A stretch of DNA of 64,000 nt, taken from Argyresthia goedartella. Lineage: Eukaryota; Arthropoda; Insecta; Lepidoptera; Argyresthiidae. The stretch lies in contig OX463829.1 of the NCBI GenBank assembly GCA_949825045.1, positions 7,440,001 through 7,504,000 of the forward strand, given 5' to 3'. Made by a program: the position numbers and the translations under genes. Within the stretch, counting starts at the first letter, position 1; each line of letters starts with the position of its first letter. The notes beneath the pieces were generated by a model. It was not told where the DNA came from and did no database searches. It worked only from the letters and a program-made list of their open reading frames with translations. This document shows, one piece after another, positions 1 to 11,890 of the stretch.

Positions 1-130
1 GAGTTTTGTGTATGTAAGTATTGAACTATGTACTCAGGTTAATGAAACTCTTTGCTCATTGAAACCGAAAGGGGATAGAAATTGAGTGACTTATTTACAG
101 AATTAAAATAAAATATGATAAAAAACTCAA

Positions 131-319
131 TGTTCGATTCCAAATCCTTGCAGAGAGACAGGAGGTTGACGGGACCGAAGCACAGACCAGGTTAGATCGT
201 TCCCAATTAACTTCAGCTCGGTGAATCGCCGACGTTCACGCTTCTTGGCAACTGATCGTTACGCTACCTCGTAGCTGATGGGCCCCTACGAGGTCATTAG
301 GTGCTGAGAAGCCTGAACA
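131..319 (+). mobile_element. Solo LTR of the BEL/Pao family, internally deleted
   Basis: This segment is a diverged, shortened copy of the LTR of the BEL/Pao element at 28802..34178, in the opposite orientation. It begins tgttcgattccaaat, as the element's sense-strand LTR does, then jumps to the distal LTR part and ends gcctgaaca. It is 189 bp against 540 bp for the full LTR, so about 350 bp are missing. The 5-bp sequence ctcaa flanks it directly on both sides (126..130 and 320..324), which is the expected target duplication size. A solo LTR formed by LTR-LTR recombination, followed by internal deletion, is the simplest inference. Confidence 0.85.
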
Positions 320-539
320 CTCAATATTATTTATTATAATTCGAATGAGCAATTATTAATAGTATTATAATGACAAATAACTAAGCACAAAACTCGATAC
401 CCGCAATTAATTATCTTTTCTGATAAGATCGGGAATGTGCATTCAGTTCACACAAATAAAACAAAATGACAAGAAAGTGGCCATACAAATAATCTCTGGT
501 ATGAGTACTACTTAAAAATTTTAAAAACTCGTATGTTTG

Positions 540-693
540 AATAGTTGTTGTTATAGCGGCAGTAGAAATACACCCTCTGTGAAAATTTCCTACTGCTATT
601 TCGGTTGTTCCGGTAGAGCCCGGTGACGGACGAACGACCATCGGAGGCTTAGTAATAGGGTCCCGTTTGGCACCCTTCGGGTACGGAACCCTA
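540..693 (-). repeat. Interspersed GGGTTCCGTACCC-family repeat, 5' part
   Basis: Read on the minus strand, it starts agggttccgtaccc and runs into a cgggaccctattactaag stretch, a remnant of the CCGT-rich tract and a tgaaaattttcacag-like segment. The same order is seen in the copies at 50182..50516 and 51528..51844. It is non-coding and probably a non-autonomous mobile repeat. The minus-strand open frame over it is not a gene. Confidence 0.7.
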
Positions 694-817
694 AACAAAG
701 ACTAAACAGCGGAATTAACTGAAATGAGCGAGAAAAATACAGAAGTGCGCGACAAAATTATTGAATTGAGCGAAACGAATACTGAATGGTTAACCCAACT
801 GTAAGTGTGGTCGTAAT

Positions 818-1080
818 ATTATTAATAATAATAATAATACCTTGGACTCTATTTACACACATTGATCTAGCCCCAAACGAGCATTCCCTGTATCTTGGGT
901 ACTAGACATCGATACACATACTTATATAGATAAATATTATACTGAGATAGATAAACAACCATGTCTAGGGTACAAACATCCGTTCTCATCAAACAAATAT
1001 TTGCCCCCACTGGGACTCGAACCTGAGACCCTTGGCTTCATAGGCAGGGGCACTGCCGACTCGGCCTTTCAGGTCATCAT
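818..1080 (-). mobile_element. tRNA-derived SINE, family A
   Basis: On the minus strand it has a tRNA-like head with a degenerate A box and a B-box region read as ggttcgagtcc in better copies. A conserved body follows (ggttgtttatct, agtatgtgtatcg, cccaagatacagggaa, ggggctagatcaatgtgtg), ending in an (ATT)n tail at about 818..840. Copies in this window lie at 38247..38500, 43670..43917, 48741..48958 and 53088..53341, with a head fragment at 18361..18466. This is one of the more diverged copies. Confidence 0.85.
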
Positions 1081-1227
1081 GTAAAAACAATACAATCCAA
1101 CGCTCCTTTTGTTAAACAAATTATGGTTTTCATGTTGCTGTTTTTCAGATTTATGGTCGCGCAACTCAGTAATAAGTCAGGCAATTTTTTTTTGTCAATC
1201 AAGATTTACGGTCATATGTGTAAATTT

Positions 1228-1530
1228 CTGGAGCTGCTTGGTCTAATGGGTTTCACGCTTGCTTCTCACACAGGAGATACAGGTTCGAAGCCTGACCATG
1301 AGATAATAAATTTATCTCAAGTACATGATCGGACGTTCAGTGTTTCGGATGAAACGTTCATCTGTAGGTCCCGGCTACTATCGCTACGTGGTAGTGTTCG
1401 TAAAGTGTGGTAAAACCTCTCCACCAACCCGCACTGTGCCAGCGTGGTGGAGTATGCCTTGATCTTACTCGTATCCGGCTAAAGACCTGTGCCCCTCAGT
1501 TGGAAAATTAATGGGCTACATTTATTATTA
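1228..1530 (+). mobile_element. tRNA-derived SINE, family B (full length)
   Basis: The tRNA-like head has an A box tggtctaatggg and a B box ggttcgaagcc, separated by a normal promoter spacing. It is followed by a body containing tgtttcggatgaaacg, a cccggctactatcgctac block, a gcactgtgccagcgtggtgg block and the end taatgggctacatttatta. The body alone recurs at 36810..37065 and 56440..56690, and the head with a different 3' part recurs at 6368..6650. The open frame over the head is a shadow, not a gene. Confidence 0.75.
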
Positions 1531-1555
1531 TTTATACGATTAAATACTACCCTTA

Positions 1556-2240
1556 TTAAATTGCTCCTTTTTGGGTGTCAGAGCACCACACGCATACATT
1601 CCTACAGACTGAGTATCCATTAAATATTTCCGAAGCAGCATTAGTGAAGGACCGGCGCCGTACCATATAGGCCTCAATTAGGTTGTGTGCACCCATGGGT
1701 TTCACATTCACACCATATTGCACTGCAGTTGATGCCGTCGATGGCACGTCATAATGGCGGTATTTCGAAATCATGCCCAGGCCTTAAAAGGCTAACCGGG
1801 ACTTCTCATGTGAAAACGAGCACAAAAAACGTATCTGCATGCGTTTTCCCGTACGGACTGACAGGGCACAGGCTACAGATTAAATACAATACTCCGTTTT
1901 GCGTATGCAAAGTAACCTGCACGTTGCACGTGCCACCGGCTTGAGAGAGTGTTGGTATATTATTATTGACCGAGCGAGCGAAGCGTCTCCGTGCTCTCGT
2001 ATGTCCGGATGTGTGTCCGGATGTTCTCATCTACAGGCCGCATTTCTCAACCGATTCTCGTGATTTTTTGAGAGCAGGTTCGATAATTAAATTATTTTTT
2101 TGTCGAATAAGTTTTTGGATTTTTTTCAAAATGGCGGAGATTTGGGGTTGAAATGTAAAAAATATCCGTAACAGCCCAAACAGCTTGACATATTTTAACA
2201 AATGAGGTGTTGTTAGATTCGTGAAGACCATGAGTTTGAC
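1556..2240. other. No recognised gene; repeat-like sequence
   Basis: Several short frames of 60-85 codons overlap on both strands here, but none shows a recognisable domain or splice-site support. The part from about 1970 to 2230 contains a tandem tgtccggatg motif and a gagagcaggttcgataatt block with the character of an interspersed repeat. I cannot assign a family. Confidence 0.35.
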
Positions 2241-2280
2241 ATTAGCTATATAATTTTGGTGAAAAGTTAATAGGTTGTAT

Positions 2281-2395
2281 TTTGGATAGTAAAATGTAGT
2301 TCACAAAGCTATTGGTGCCGCTACTTTAATACTCCGTCTACGTAACCAGGTGCATTTATAAGCTTGAATGTGGTATTGAAAGAAACCCGGGGTCG
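2281..2395 (-). repeat. Fragment of the GGGTTCCGTACCC-family repeat
   Basis: Read on the minus strand it contains tgcacctggttacgt followed by a segment matching gccgcaccaataactttgt. The same sequence lies in the middle of the longer copies at 50182..50516 and 51528..51844. Both ends are missing. Confidence 0.55.
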
Positions 2396-2760
2396 GTAAA
2401 ACTTCAAGAGGTCTGGGGTGTGATGCGAGGGGATGAAGAATAATAATAAACAAACGCAAATTTCCCGTGACGTTCGCGAGTTCTACAACTTACAGAGTAA
2501 CTAGTTTAACTTAGGTAATACTAATACATCATACACAGGAGCGGTATGCCAGATCCGGTAAAACTATGTTGAAGGCAGCTCTAGCAATCTGTGGACATAT
2601 ACAGTAGTCATGGAAACGACTCCTCTCGATGAGATAATAATATAATGTTATTTATTTTGAATTTGTAATTTAATTTTATCTGGTTGTTAAGTTATTCTAT
2701 ATGGCCCCGGCCGGAACGAAGGCTAATTGTAGCACGTACATCTTAGGGAAAATAGACCAG

Positions 2761-2869
2761 AGCCCTTATTCACAAACTCTAATGCAAGGCAAAATCAACG
2801 GCGCATTTTGTGTCAGGGTAAGGGAAAGCTGTCACTTGTTGTCACAAATTTGGTCGATTTGAATAAGGC
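2761..2869. repeat. Small MITE-like repeat with agcc(c)ttattc ends
   Basis: The left end reads agcccttattcacaaa and the reverse complement of the right end reads agccttattcaaat. This gives imperfect terminal inverted repeats around about 80 bp of non-coding sequence. I infer a miniature inverted-repeat element; no clear target duplication was found. Confidence 0.45.
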
Positions 2870-3182
2870 TTATGTTTAAACGATCACGAAAAACGCACCT
2901 ATTTTACTACCCATAAATTCGAAACGACCGCCAGAATTAGAAAACGACCACCAAATTGTGTTTGGATAAATGATCACCAAACATCTTTTTATGTTTTGTG
3001 TACTTAATTGTACATAAACATAAATGTGTAGTTTATGTTTTAAGTATTTTTTGTTGTTCTTACATGTTCAACCTAACACGAAGGATAAAGGGGGATTCGC
3101 TTCGCTCAACCCGTTTACCCTTCACCTAAGCTACCGCAGTATTTTGCTCTGATATTTTCTGCAACTTTTGGTGTTCAATGCA

Positions 3183-3440
3183 AGGGCGTACCCAGGATTT
3201 CAGCTAGGGGGGGGCAGCTCATACAGTATACTATATCGAATGTTGTAGAATATTTAATTATAGATAAAAAAATATTAAATCAAAATATCTGACTGAAAAG
3301 ATATTTAGTTTCCAACACTTCATTTTGCGCAGAATAGGTAACACGTTTTTAATTCCCACTTGCCAGGAAAATTGACGTTTATTTTATCTTCTAGGGGGGG
3401 CAGCAGCCCTCCCCTGCCCCTACCTGGGTACGCCCATGGA
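3183..3440. repeat. MITE-like repeat with ggcgtacccagg ends
   Basis: The left end reads gggcgtacccaggattt with a G-rich run just inside. The right end is its inverted counterpart, with a C-rich run followed by cctgggtacgcccatgg. The two ends form an imperfect inverted repeat about 255 bp apart around AT-rich sequence. This is consistent with a non-autonomous DNA element. The overlapping short frame is not a gene. Confidence 0.5.
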
Positions 3441-5047
3441 TCAATGATCATTTACCCATTTCGGGTAGGAAAAAAATATTTTGGTGATCATTACATTTGT
3501 AGCCTTTGCCAGAACATCGCAACACCGAAGTTACATATTTTACTCTAAAGGCTGGTGCTTCTGAATCAGACAACAGGCAATACAAACTTTTTACGAGAAA
3601 TGACAATAGCTGAACATACACATATCGTATCTCAGTAGCGATGTTTGTTTGTCTGTTTGAACCATTGTTCAAATGAAGCCGAGCGTAGAATACAAACTCG
3701 TGGTTATACATCACCGTCTTGTCGACAATACAGTTTCGCAACACAGGTGATGAGATGAGTCTGGGCGCATTGTCTAGATCTTCCGTTTATAATTTGATCG
3801 ACAATGTTTTATGGTGGTGTATTGAAATGTCGGCGTTTGTGGATGTCATCCGGTATTGAAAGGGAATTGGAGTGTAATGTTGAATTTATCGGTTTTCTAG
3901 AATCGTGGGGCCCAGACCTTCACTCGAATTCGAGTGATTCTTTAGCCATACTCGCAGTTGTAAGTTGTTGTTATATGATGTTAAAGCCGGCGGTAGAAAT
4001 GACTAGGTGATTGAATCCCTAACGTAAAATATAATGTTGTTTTTAATTGGAAAACAACATCTTAAGGCCATAATTAACATTCTTCATTGGGTTGAAACTA
4101 CAAATGTCAGCGACTTCCGAAACACGAACCTTTTAGACAATCCCACACCTAACAGAAGACCTTACATGCTTTTAAACTGATTAGTGGGGCCAATTGAGCG
4201 TGCAACTTTTTAATTTCTATAATCTGATGTTCCTAAATTAAAATTTTGATTCATGTTAATGTTTATCCTAGATTTTCAAGTAAAAGGAATTCAGATTATT
4301 TCTTTATCTCAAGATATCGTTGTTACTCAATCAAGATATTCGGCTAGGTGATGTGGGTAAAGTAGCTGGTAAATTCCTTGATTTACTACTTATAACTACA
4401 TTAAATATCAGTTTAGTGGCTTCTAAGTTTAAAAGCTGCAACTCAGTATTAATGCCGACACTCACTAATTTGTTGGAAAACTTCTTAATTGAAAACAGAC
4501 AAGTGGAAGGCCACTATTCAGCCTCGTGATAATAAGTTTAAGTAATAAGAGGTTAATGTTTCAATAAGTCGATTATGTGGATTGATTTGTCTGACCTCTG
4601 GTGCATCAAGAGATGTTTGATAATGTATAGCCGAAGTCATTTCATGAATCAATCTATACACATCTAGTGTGGGATTTAAACTAGAAGACATATCTTTGTT
4701 GTCTCTTCTTATGGCCATTTTGAAAAAGGCGTGGTTGTAATGCATTATTGCATCACGGTAAACAAATGTAAATATAACATGTCATCTCCAGATACATAGT
4801 AGTTATTTAAAATATCTCCATTCGCATCTTCTTTTAACTTGCATACCTGTCCATGGGTCACAAGTCAAGTAAGTTCCAGTATGTCCTTTCTCACTCGCGC
4901 ACCTAATCCAATCAATCAGTGAGGCGGGACCCCTCACTTATCTGCATCCGCCAGTCGGTTTGGTATCTGCTCAGTGATCTTGTACAGATTCGATCGCGAA
5001 TTTCGCTCTAGAGAGAGGTTACCGTTTGATCACTGTTTTATGAAACT
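3441..5047. other. No gene recognised
   Basis: AT-rich sequence with only short unsupported frames on both strands. I see no splice-bounded coding segment, RNA gene or clear repeat unit. Confidence 0.4.
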
Positions 5048-5438
5048 TATTTATTTGCACTGGGTTTTAATACAGCATCACTCAGCATGAAGCAGCTGTT
5101 GAATATTACTGCAATATTTTTTCATCAAGAAAAACTATGAACAAAATCTAAAATTATCATTCAATTATAACCCATTGCTGGTTTGATTATAGGCCTCCTC
5201 TTTCTGCTTTAGGTTAGGTTTTGTTTTAATTTAAATGAGGATTTCTTTAGACATTTGTCGCATTGTAGCAATGGTTTAATGTGGGCTGAAAAATTGAAAA
5301 CCATGAATCAGATAATTATAATTGAATGAGAATTTTAGATTTTGTTCATAGTTTTTCTTGATGAAAAAATATTGCAGTAATATTCAACAGCTGCTTCATG
5401 CTGAGTGATGCTGTATTAAAACCCAGCGCAAATAAATA
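5048..5438. mobile_element. Foldback element with 123-bp inverted arms
   Basis: The left arm 5048..5170 and right arm 5316..5438 are almost perfect reverse complements; I see only isolated differences, such as tgcactggg against tgcgctggg. A 145-bp unique loop lies between them. The arms contain no coding frame. Long inverted arms around a short non-coding spacer are typical of foldback elements and long-TIR MITEs. Confidence 0.85.
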
Positions 5439-6002
5439 TTGTTACCAGATAATTCTACACGTTGTACCTTTCGTAGAAGTTTCTGATTGTTTTAGTTCGC
5501 TATCGTTATCAGCTGTATCTTTTTTTCTCTGATATGTTAAATCTCTGCAACGACATGCGTCACGAATTCATGATATTGCTTTGTGTCTCTTCTTTTTATC
5601 ATCTTCTCTACATTTACTTTTCTCAATATTTCTATATCTATATCTCATTCTATATATAATATCTATTCTCTTTAAAATTATCCAAATTTTATTTCAGTAT
5701 AAACCTAAAACTGGATATTTCTTAAAATAAGTTACCATGGCGTTGCGCGCACGCACCTTTTTCAACATTATCTTTACGGTCTCTGGTGATTGACGAGCAG
5801 TCAACATTTCAGCACACGAGTCAATATGGAGGCTATAACGGACGTCGTTAAATATTGATAATTTAACTTAATTACCCATTTGTTTGCCATCTTTCGTTAA
5901 AAAGAACATCACTGTTATGGCAAATTGATGGTTTATGTTCGTTTTGCAAGCACAAATTCCCAGTAAATTCTTAAAGACTGTTGCTTCATAAAGATAAAAT
6001 AA

Positions 6003-6215
6003 ATGTCAAGTGCGAGTCGGACCCGCGCACGAACGGTTCCGTACCACCTAGCACAATGGTCTCAAGTTTTTTGAAAGGGCATTAGGTATCTTTAATTTTC
6101 CTATTAAGATACTACTACTGTTTTTACAAAGTTATTGGTGCGGCTACCTTCATACTCCATGTATGTAACCAGGTGCATTTATAAGTTTGTATGCGGCATT
6201 TGAAGATGTTTTCCA
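6003..6215 (-). repeat. GGGTTCCGTACCC-family repeat, 3' part
   Basis: On the minus strand it contains tgcacctggttacat, a gtagccgcaccaataactttgt-like stretch and the end tract cggaaccgttcgtgcgcggg followed by cgactcgcacttgac. This matches the 3' end of the copies at 43990..44090 and 50182..50516. Confidence 0.65.
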
Positions 6216-6367
6216 CCCAATATTTAAACCATACTTTTCTCTATATTCAAGTAAAATTAAATTAAATTAAAAAGTTTAGGATCAGTAGTTTCGGAGATAT
6301 TTGGAGTTATAGGACAGACACACGAGTGATCCTATAATGGTTCAGTTTTTCATTTTTAAGATACGAA

Positions 6368-6650
6368 ACCGTGAGGGCTTCGTGGTCTAAAGGGTTTCAC
6401 GCTTGCTTCTCACACATGAGATGCAGGTTCTATTTCTGACCATGTACCAAGAGATAATTAATTTAACTTAAGTATATTATACGGACTCTCCAACGGTGAT
6501 GGACAACATTGAGTGAAAACCTTCATTACTCCATAGCTGCGGCGATGGGCTCACCCCCTGTCATAGAATAACTGGCTCAAAGTGGGAACAACTGTGCCTC
6601 TGCCACCCCGTATGGGAAAAGGTGTGACGCCATGTTGTTATGTTAAGTTA
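6368..6650 (+). mobile_element. SINE with family B head and alternative 3' end
   Basis: The head (gcttcgtggtctaaaggg, then cacgcttgcttctcacac and a degenerate B box aggttctatttc) matches the head of the SINE at 1228..1530. The 3' part is different: it contains aacaactgtgcctctgccac and runs to about 6650. The reverse complement of that 3' block is also seen at about 41010..41050. This suggests SINE heads paired with more than one tail. Confidence 0.55.
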
Positions 6651-7084
6651 CGGAGCCGTAAAAAAGACATAACTAGGCATCATGCGTCATTGTCAGACAG
6701 ATGTCAATCCTACTTTGTAATTGACCGTGTTGTATCTTATTTTCACACAAACGATGTGATCGTAAATGTTATTTATTATATCATCATCTGTTATCATAAG
6801 ATTGTTCAAATATTTTGTTATCTTATCGTGATTGAAAGCCTGCTTTTCCCACTAAGATGTGGAAAACTGTGTTGTTTTGACTATGCATAGCCTGTAACTG
6901 ATATAATTTTCTTACACGTTCCCTAACACTCTTTTAAGTTTTACGTCTCTGTTCTCAGGTATGTCAAGAGTATGTCACTACAACATTTTGTATTCACATG
7001 GCATCATCAATAAAATCCAACCAAACAGTCCGGCATGGTAAGTGTGTGATCAAACCCAATTGTTTTCTATTTTCTCTGACACAC

Positions 7085-7370
7085 TGCGGCGTTTTCGCGG
7101 TTCAATCGACTGGGGCGGTACGACTATCACCGCGTGCGCCTGCGCTGGCCCTGCGCGCGCGCAGTCACCTGTCGTTGATCTCCGCCGCAGTACGCTTCCG
7201 TGATGTAGCGCGCGCGTATCGCTCGATTCGGTTTCCGCGCCCGATTTCAGCTTAGTGCTCGATTCTTGTTTCTATTCACGTGTGACAGTAAACTGTTTTT
7301 AAACATATTCGGGAGTGTCAGTGACCTTTTTGGAATATTCTTCTTGGGGCTTTTTCTTTTTCCGATGAAG
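7085..7370 (+). promoter_or_regulatory. CpG-rich candidate promoter and untranslated first exon
   Basis: This block stands out from its AT-rich surroundings by high G+C and CpG content. It carries gtgcgcctgcgctgg and ctgcgcgcgcgcag, resembling the palindromic GCGCAGGCGC-type site bound by NRF-1/erect-wing factors in animals (established motif). It ends near gatgaag|gtaaag, a reasonable 5' splice site at 7370/7371. Inference: a transcription start region with a non-coding first exon on the + strand. It could serve DAAM or a gene outside the window. The open frame across the block is probably fortuitous. Confidence 0.4.
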
Positions 7371-10300
7371 GTAAAGAATTTCAGGAAAAACAAAATTCAT
7401 AGTTTGTGTTATTAGATTAAACAGAACATATTTATTATTTTGTAGGTAGTTCAATAAATATTTTGACAACACACATCGTACCGCATTTATTTAAAAAAAA
7501 CTGCCGTTACTGTATCGATTACTCTCAACTATGTATAGGCAACATTTTCGTTGGTTCTCATTATTTGTTTGTAATTTTATTATATTTGAAAAATTCAGTG
7601 AGAACTTTGTCTCTTTACAAGCGGTGTATCCTTATCGTCAATATTAAATTTCGAGTTTGGTTTCTACGTGGTTTTTGCTTCCATTTCATGGTAGGTAAAA
7701 TTAATCATTGTTTTGTTACTTAATATAAGGTCTGAAGATTTCCTAGAAGTACGTTCCGCCTATTTATGTTTGTTCTCGAATACCTTTATTATCTGCAGCA
7801 GATCAAGAACAACAAAGCTGCATTATCCTACTCCTACTATACAGTGCTGTGCGTGTTGCAAATATCAATAGATCAGTATAAGCACTCAACTAGGCCAATT
7901 TACTGCATTGGTGTAATGCACGATTCTTCTCTTAAATGCATTGTGGGTGGTCTTATAGGTCATGAAACATTTGAATCTTTACAAACCTCATTGTGAAGCA
8001 ATACCTTACTTGATCCACTTTGTTAAAATAATAACGTCAATTATATGCCGAGTTAAAATATTTTGCTCCTTTTTAAAAAGGTTTTGACTCATTAAGAAGT
8101 TATTACTTTCATTTTCTTTGATGATCGTAAATCCAAGCTTAAATGCTACTGGTTTCTTGGTATATTTTAATCAGCATCCTGTCAGACGCCATCAAAATAC
8201 TTTTAAGATATATCTTATCAGAAAAAAGTTCGTTATCTTGAATCTGTTTAGCTGTTACTGCCTTCTTTATACATACGTAGCTACTCAGTAAGGCAGTACT
8301 CTTCATTCATTATTTATCCAATAACAAGCATATTGTGTTAGAAATATACATATTTATAGATACACTTACGTACTTACTACTGTATAGGTTGTTACCCCAG
8401 GCTGTACTGTATTATGTTCATTACAAAGTACAAAGTACTCATTGTACCTACATAGACACAATAGTTGGTTACGAAAGAAAACATTACTCTTCTTCTGTGG
8501 CCGCATATTGCACCACTGTAAGTTTACACTTCGGTGCAATACAATTAGGCTTCTTATGGCAAATCTTGAACTAAGTTTACGAATTGTGAAAAAATAAAAA
8601 TGCATAATTGTAGGTTTCGACATTTCAAAATTGTTTGGAAAAAATACATAGGTACCTTACAACGTTTTAATCTTGACTTTTGTAAAATATAGGTGTGAAG
8701 GTAATACATTAAAATTCATATATTAAACGAAATAGTGTAATATGCATTTTATATCTACATCGCTGCGTACAGTAACCTCCACATTTACTAAAATTTCACT
8801 GAACCATCACACATTTTCTGTAAACGAAACCGAGCCAAAAACGTTCAGTAATAAGGTCGATAATGCCAAGCCAGTAGAAGTCACACACGGTACACACAAA
8901 TTGCTTCGTACCCCGGAGTCTGACATTCTGTGTAATGGGAAGAGGTCGCAATACATGGTTTTCATGCTTTGATGGCTGTTGCATTAGAAACAATGTAGGC
9001 TGTGCAGATGACGGGGAAAACTAATGCGGTCTAATAGAAAATGTAAGCATGAGTGACTATAAGGATAAGGTAATGTGAGGACATCAAATAGATGCTTGGA
9101 CTTGGGCGGTAATGAAATACATTTGTAGTGAGTTGATGAAGTGTTGACGGACACTTCTTATATCCTGCGTGCTATTAAAATACGCTAGGTGATGGTATAA
9201 ACACTCCGATGTTCATAAATAATTGTCTTCACATACATTAAGAGAATCGTGTGGACGCGAGCCTCCATACAATAAGCGGTAACCTTTTTCACCCCTTAAA
9301 CCTTGTCCGATTTTCACAATTTTTTTACATGTTTGAGATACTATGAAAAACTATGCTCGTGCGTTTTATTTTTTTTTAAATATTTTGTATTTTAGTAAAT
9401 ATAAGGACCTAAACATTCACTTTTTTGACAAAAAAAAACCCTCGAGCAATTTATTTATTTTTAACCAATCAAGCCAGATTTTCAAAAAAAAAAGAAAAAC
9501 TACAAGCATCGTTTATGATGTGTGGAAACGAATGAGACCAAATTTGTCTTATTCTATAAAGGTTTAGGGTAGAAAAAAGTTACCGCCAAAAAGCATAATT
9601 CGGCCGAAAATTTAGGCAATTGCGCTGTTATAGCTCTGAGATAGCTTGTATTTTGGTAAATACCTACTCTTAATTCCATATAGAAATTCATCATAGCATT
9701 CTACGGACTAGCAAGTTGGAAATATCACAACACAGGATAAGATTTAGTAATCTCCGAATAGCAAGTGACATCTGAACAAGCTGAGTAACATTAACGGATG
9801 TAGATAAGAGACGTAACAGCAGCAGCAACAGACGTCGGACGGAAGGAATGGGGGCACAAAACAAAAAAAGATTGAGCTGGACAAAAGGTGACGCAACATC
9901 GAAACATACTAATTGTTGCAAGGTGAATTGTAACACATCATTGTATTAGACACCACCAGATGTAATGATTCCGGGTTCTGTATTGTTGTTGGACAGAGGA
10001 ATTGAATTCTTGCTGCAAGTATGAATTGTATATTCTTAATGTAACATAAGACCAAAAACATTTCTCATTCTCTAAGTTTTCTTTGTTCTTGATGAGATGG
10101 GGTCAGATTCTTGAGGATTTGATTGCATTATTCAATGAGGTTATTTATAAACAAATAAAAATAAAGAATAAAACATTTACAACTTCTAAAAATATTTTTT
10201 AAGACAGGGAATTGATAATGTTAAAGTACTTTAAATACAAACATGCATATATTGAATTATATTTTCTACCTATAGACATGTCGCTCGTGCGTGATATACC

Positions 10301-11690
10301 GAAACACTCAACCGAATAGTTCACCGCAAATCTCAAAATAATGACACCATTTATCACTTTACGATCTTCAATCACTAGTCTCCGAGGAGGTTGTGATTGA
10401 AAATTTTATCACGTAGGTACTGGCGTAAAAAAGAGATTATTGTGCAATGGTGGCCGGCGCCGGAGATGGTACAGAGAAATTGGCTCATTAAAGCAAAGTC
10501 ATCGCCTCAAGGGAGAAGGTTGCTGATGATGCAATCATCACTGTACTGGTACGTGCTCTACGAGTATCCCAATTACATTGAACATCATCTTGAATTCACT
10601 GGCCATTTACGAGTAGTTACTGCACGTATATGGTACTAGTGAAAGTGAAGATTTAGAAAAATACCTCGTATTTTCCGAAATGTGGTGTAACTTTTTGTGA
10701 CAAGTAAAACTTTAAACTAATAATTATTATCAAGCATTCGGATACTGGGGTGAAAGTGAACGAACGAATGCTATTAATTTGTGAATGTTCTGACTAATCA
10801 CCATGAAATTGGCGAAACCTTTGAATGAAGTGATTTTATGATTCCGCAGACTTCGTAGTCTTGATTGGATTGTTGCCACAACAAATATGATTTCAATAGC
10901 ATCAAACAATGAGGTGTATCAAAGCCCTGCCCTTTCTAGTTTGCTATCATAGTTCGCCGCTTCCAATTATTATATTTAATTAACTGATGATTTTCATTCT
11001 CTATCATGAATACAGCTGTTAGTTGATTATTTCAAGTCTGGAATCTTCCTTCTAAGGCTGTTTCTCTATTTTAGGGCAATTCGGTAACGTCATTTTCATG
11101 TAATCTTCAATATTTTTTTAGCAAATCAAGTTAATTTTTTTCTTAGTGACATCATCCTCCAAACAAAGCGCAGGTTTTCTCTCCATTCAATATTCATAAA
11201 GTTTATATCTGTGGCAGTAGGATGTGGTCACATTCAGTCCCTCTCTAGGTTCCGAGGATTTTGCATAAACATGAAAGATGCAAATAGTCAATAGATAGTC
11301 TCGCAAAGCTTTTAGCATATTCACATAAACAATATGCTAAAGGAAACTGTTATGATGACGATAATGGTATCGAAAGTGTTAAATTGAAGATTTATTGGTT
11401 TAGCGCTCTTTCACTTTATAACTTCTATCTAGGAATGCATAATACACGGGCAATAAAAAATATATTTTTTCAATTCTCCGTAAGTGCCGCGAGCGCCATT
11501 GTTTTTTTTCAGAATTTGCAATTTTTTAATTTCATAGTCCTAGTTATGTTTTGTAATTTGAAGTTTCCAATTTATCTTCAGTTTATCATGGTTTACTATC
11601 ACCCCCCGCTAGGTATTGGCCTCTTATTTATCACGCCGTCTACTCCAGTGCTGAGAATCCGCACGATATGTTAAAAATGCAAAAAATAAA
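7371..11690. other. No gene recognised
   Basis: AT-rich sequence with only short, unsupported frames. The longest are 60-95 codons, rich in Phe, Tyr and Leu as expected from AT-rich non-coding DNA. If the candidate donor at 7370 is real, this is intron. Confidence 0.4.
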
Positions 11691-11691
11691 G

Positions 11692-11890
11692 GCTAGTATT
11701 TAATCGCACATCAAAAATACTAATTTTCACGGCAAAAAGGATCAGCAAAAACACTTTTTATGTTGCAAGTATTTTTGTTGTTCGAAGGATAAAGGGGGCA
11801 CCTTAGATACCGCAGTATTTTGCGCTGATATTTGCTGTGAAACCCAATATTTTTGCTGAGAAAATCAGTATTTTTGATTTGCATTTTTAA
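11692..11890 (-). mobile_element. MITE, family X (gcacatcaaaaatact ends)
   Basis: The left end reads tttaatcgcacatcaaaaat and is followed by a ggcaaaaaggatcagcaaaa segment. The right part is the inverted counterpart, ending tcagtatttttgatttgca. The centre carries aaggataaagggggc and taccgcagtattttgc. A better copy is at 17590..17836 in the opposite orientation. It is non-coding and inferred to be a non-autonomous DNA element. Confidence 0.6.

Noticed and set aside
411..698. 95-codon minus-strand frame as a gene
   Set aside because: It falls on a copy of the GGGTTCCGTACCC-family repeat, which gives similar open frames wherever it occurs.
10397..10639. 80-codon plus-strand frame
   Set aside because: No motif, no repeats of the family elsewhere in the window, and no splice-site or codon-use support.
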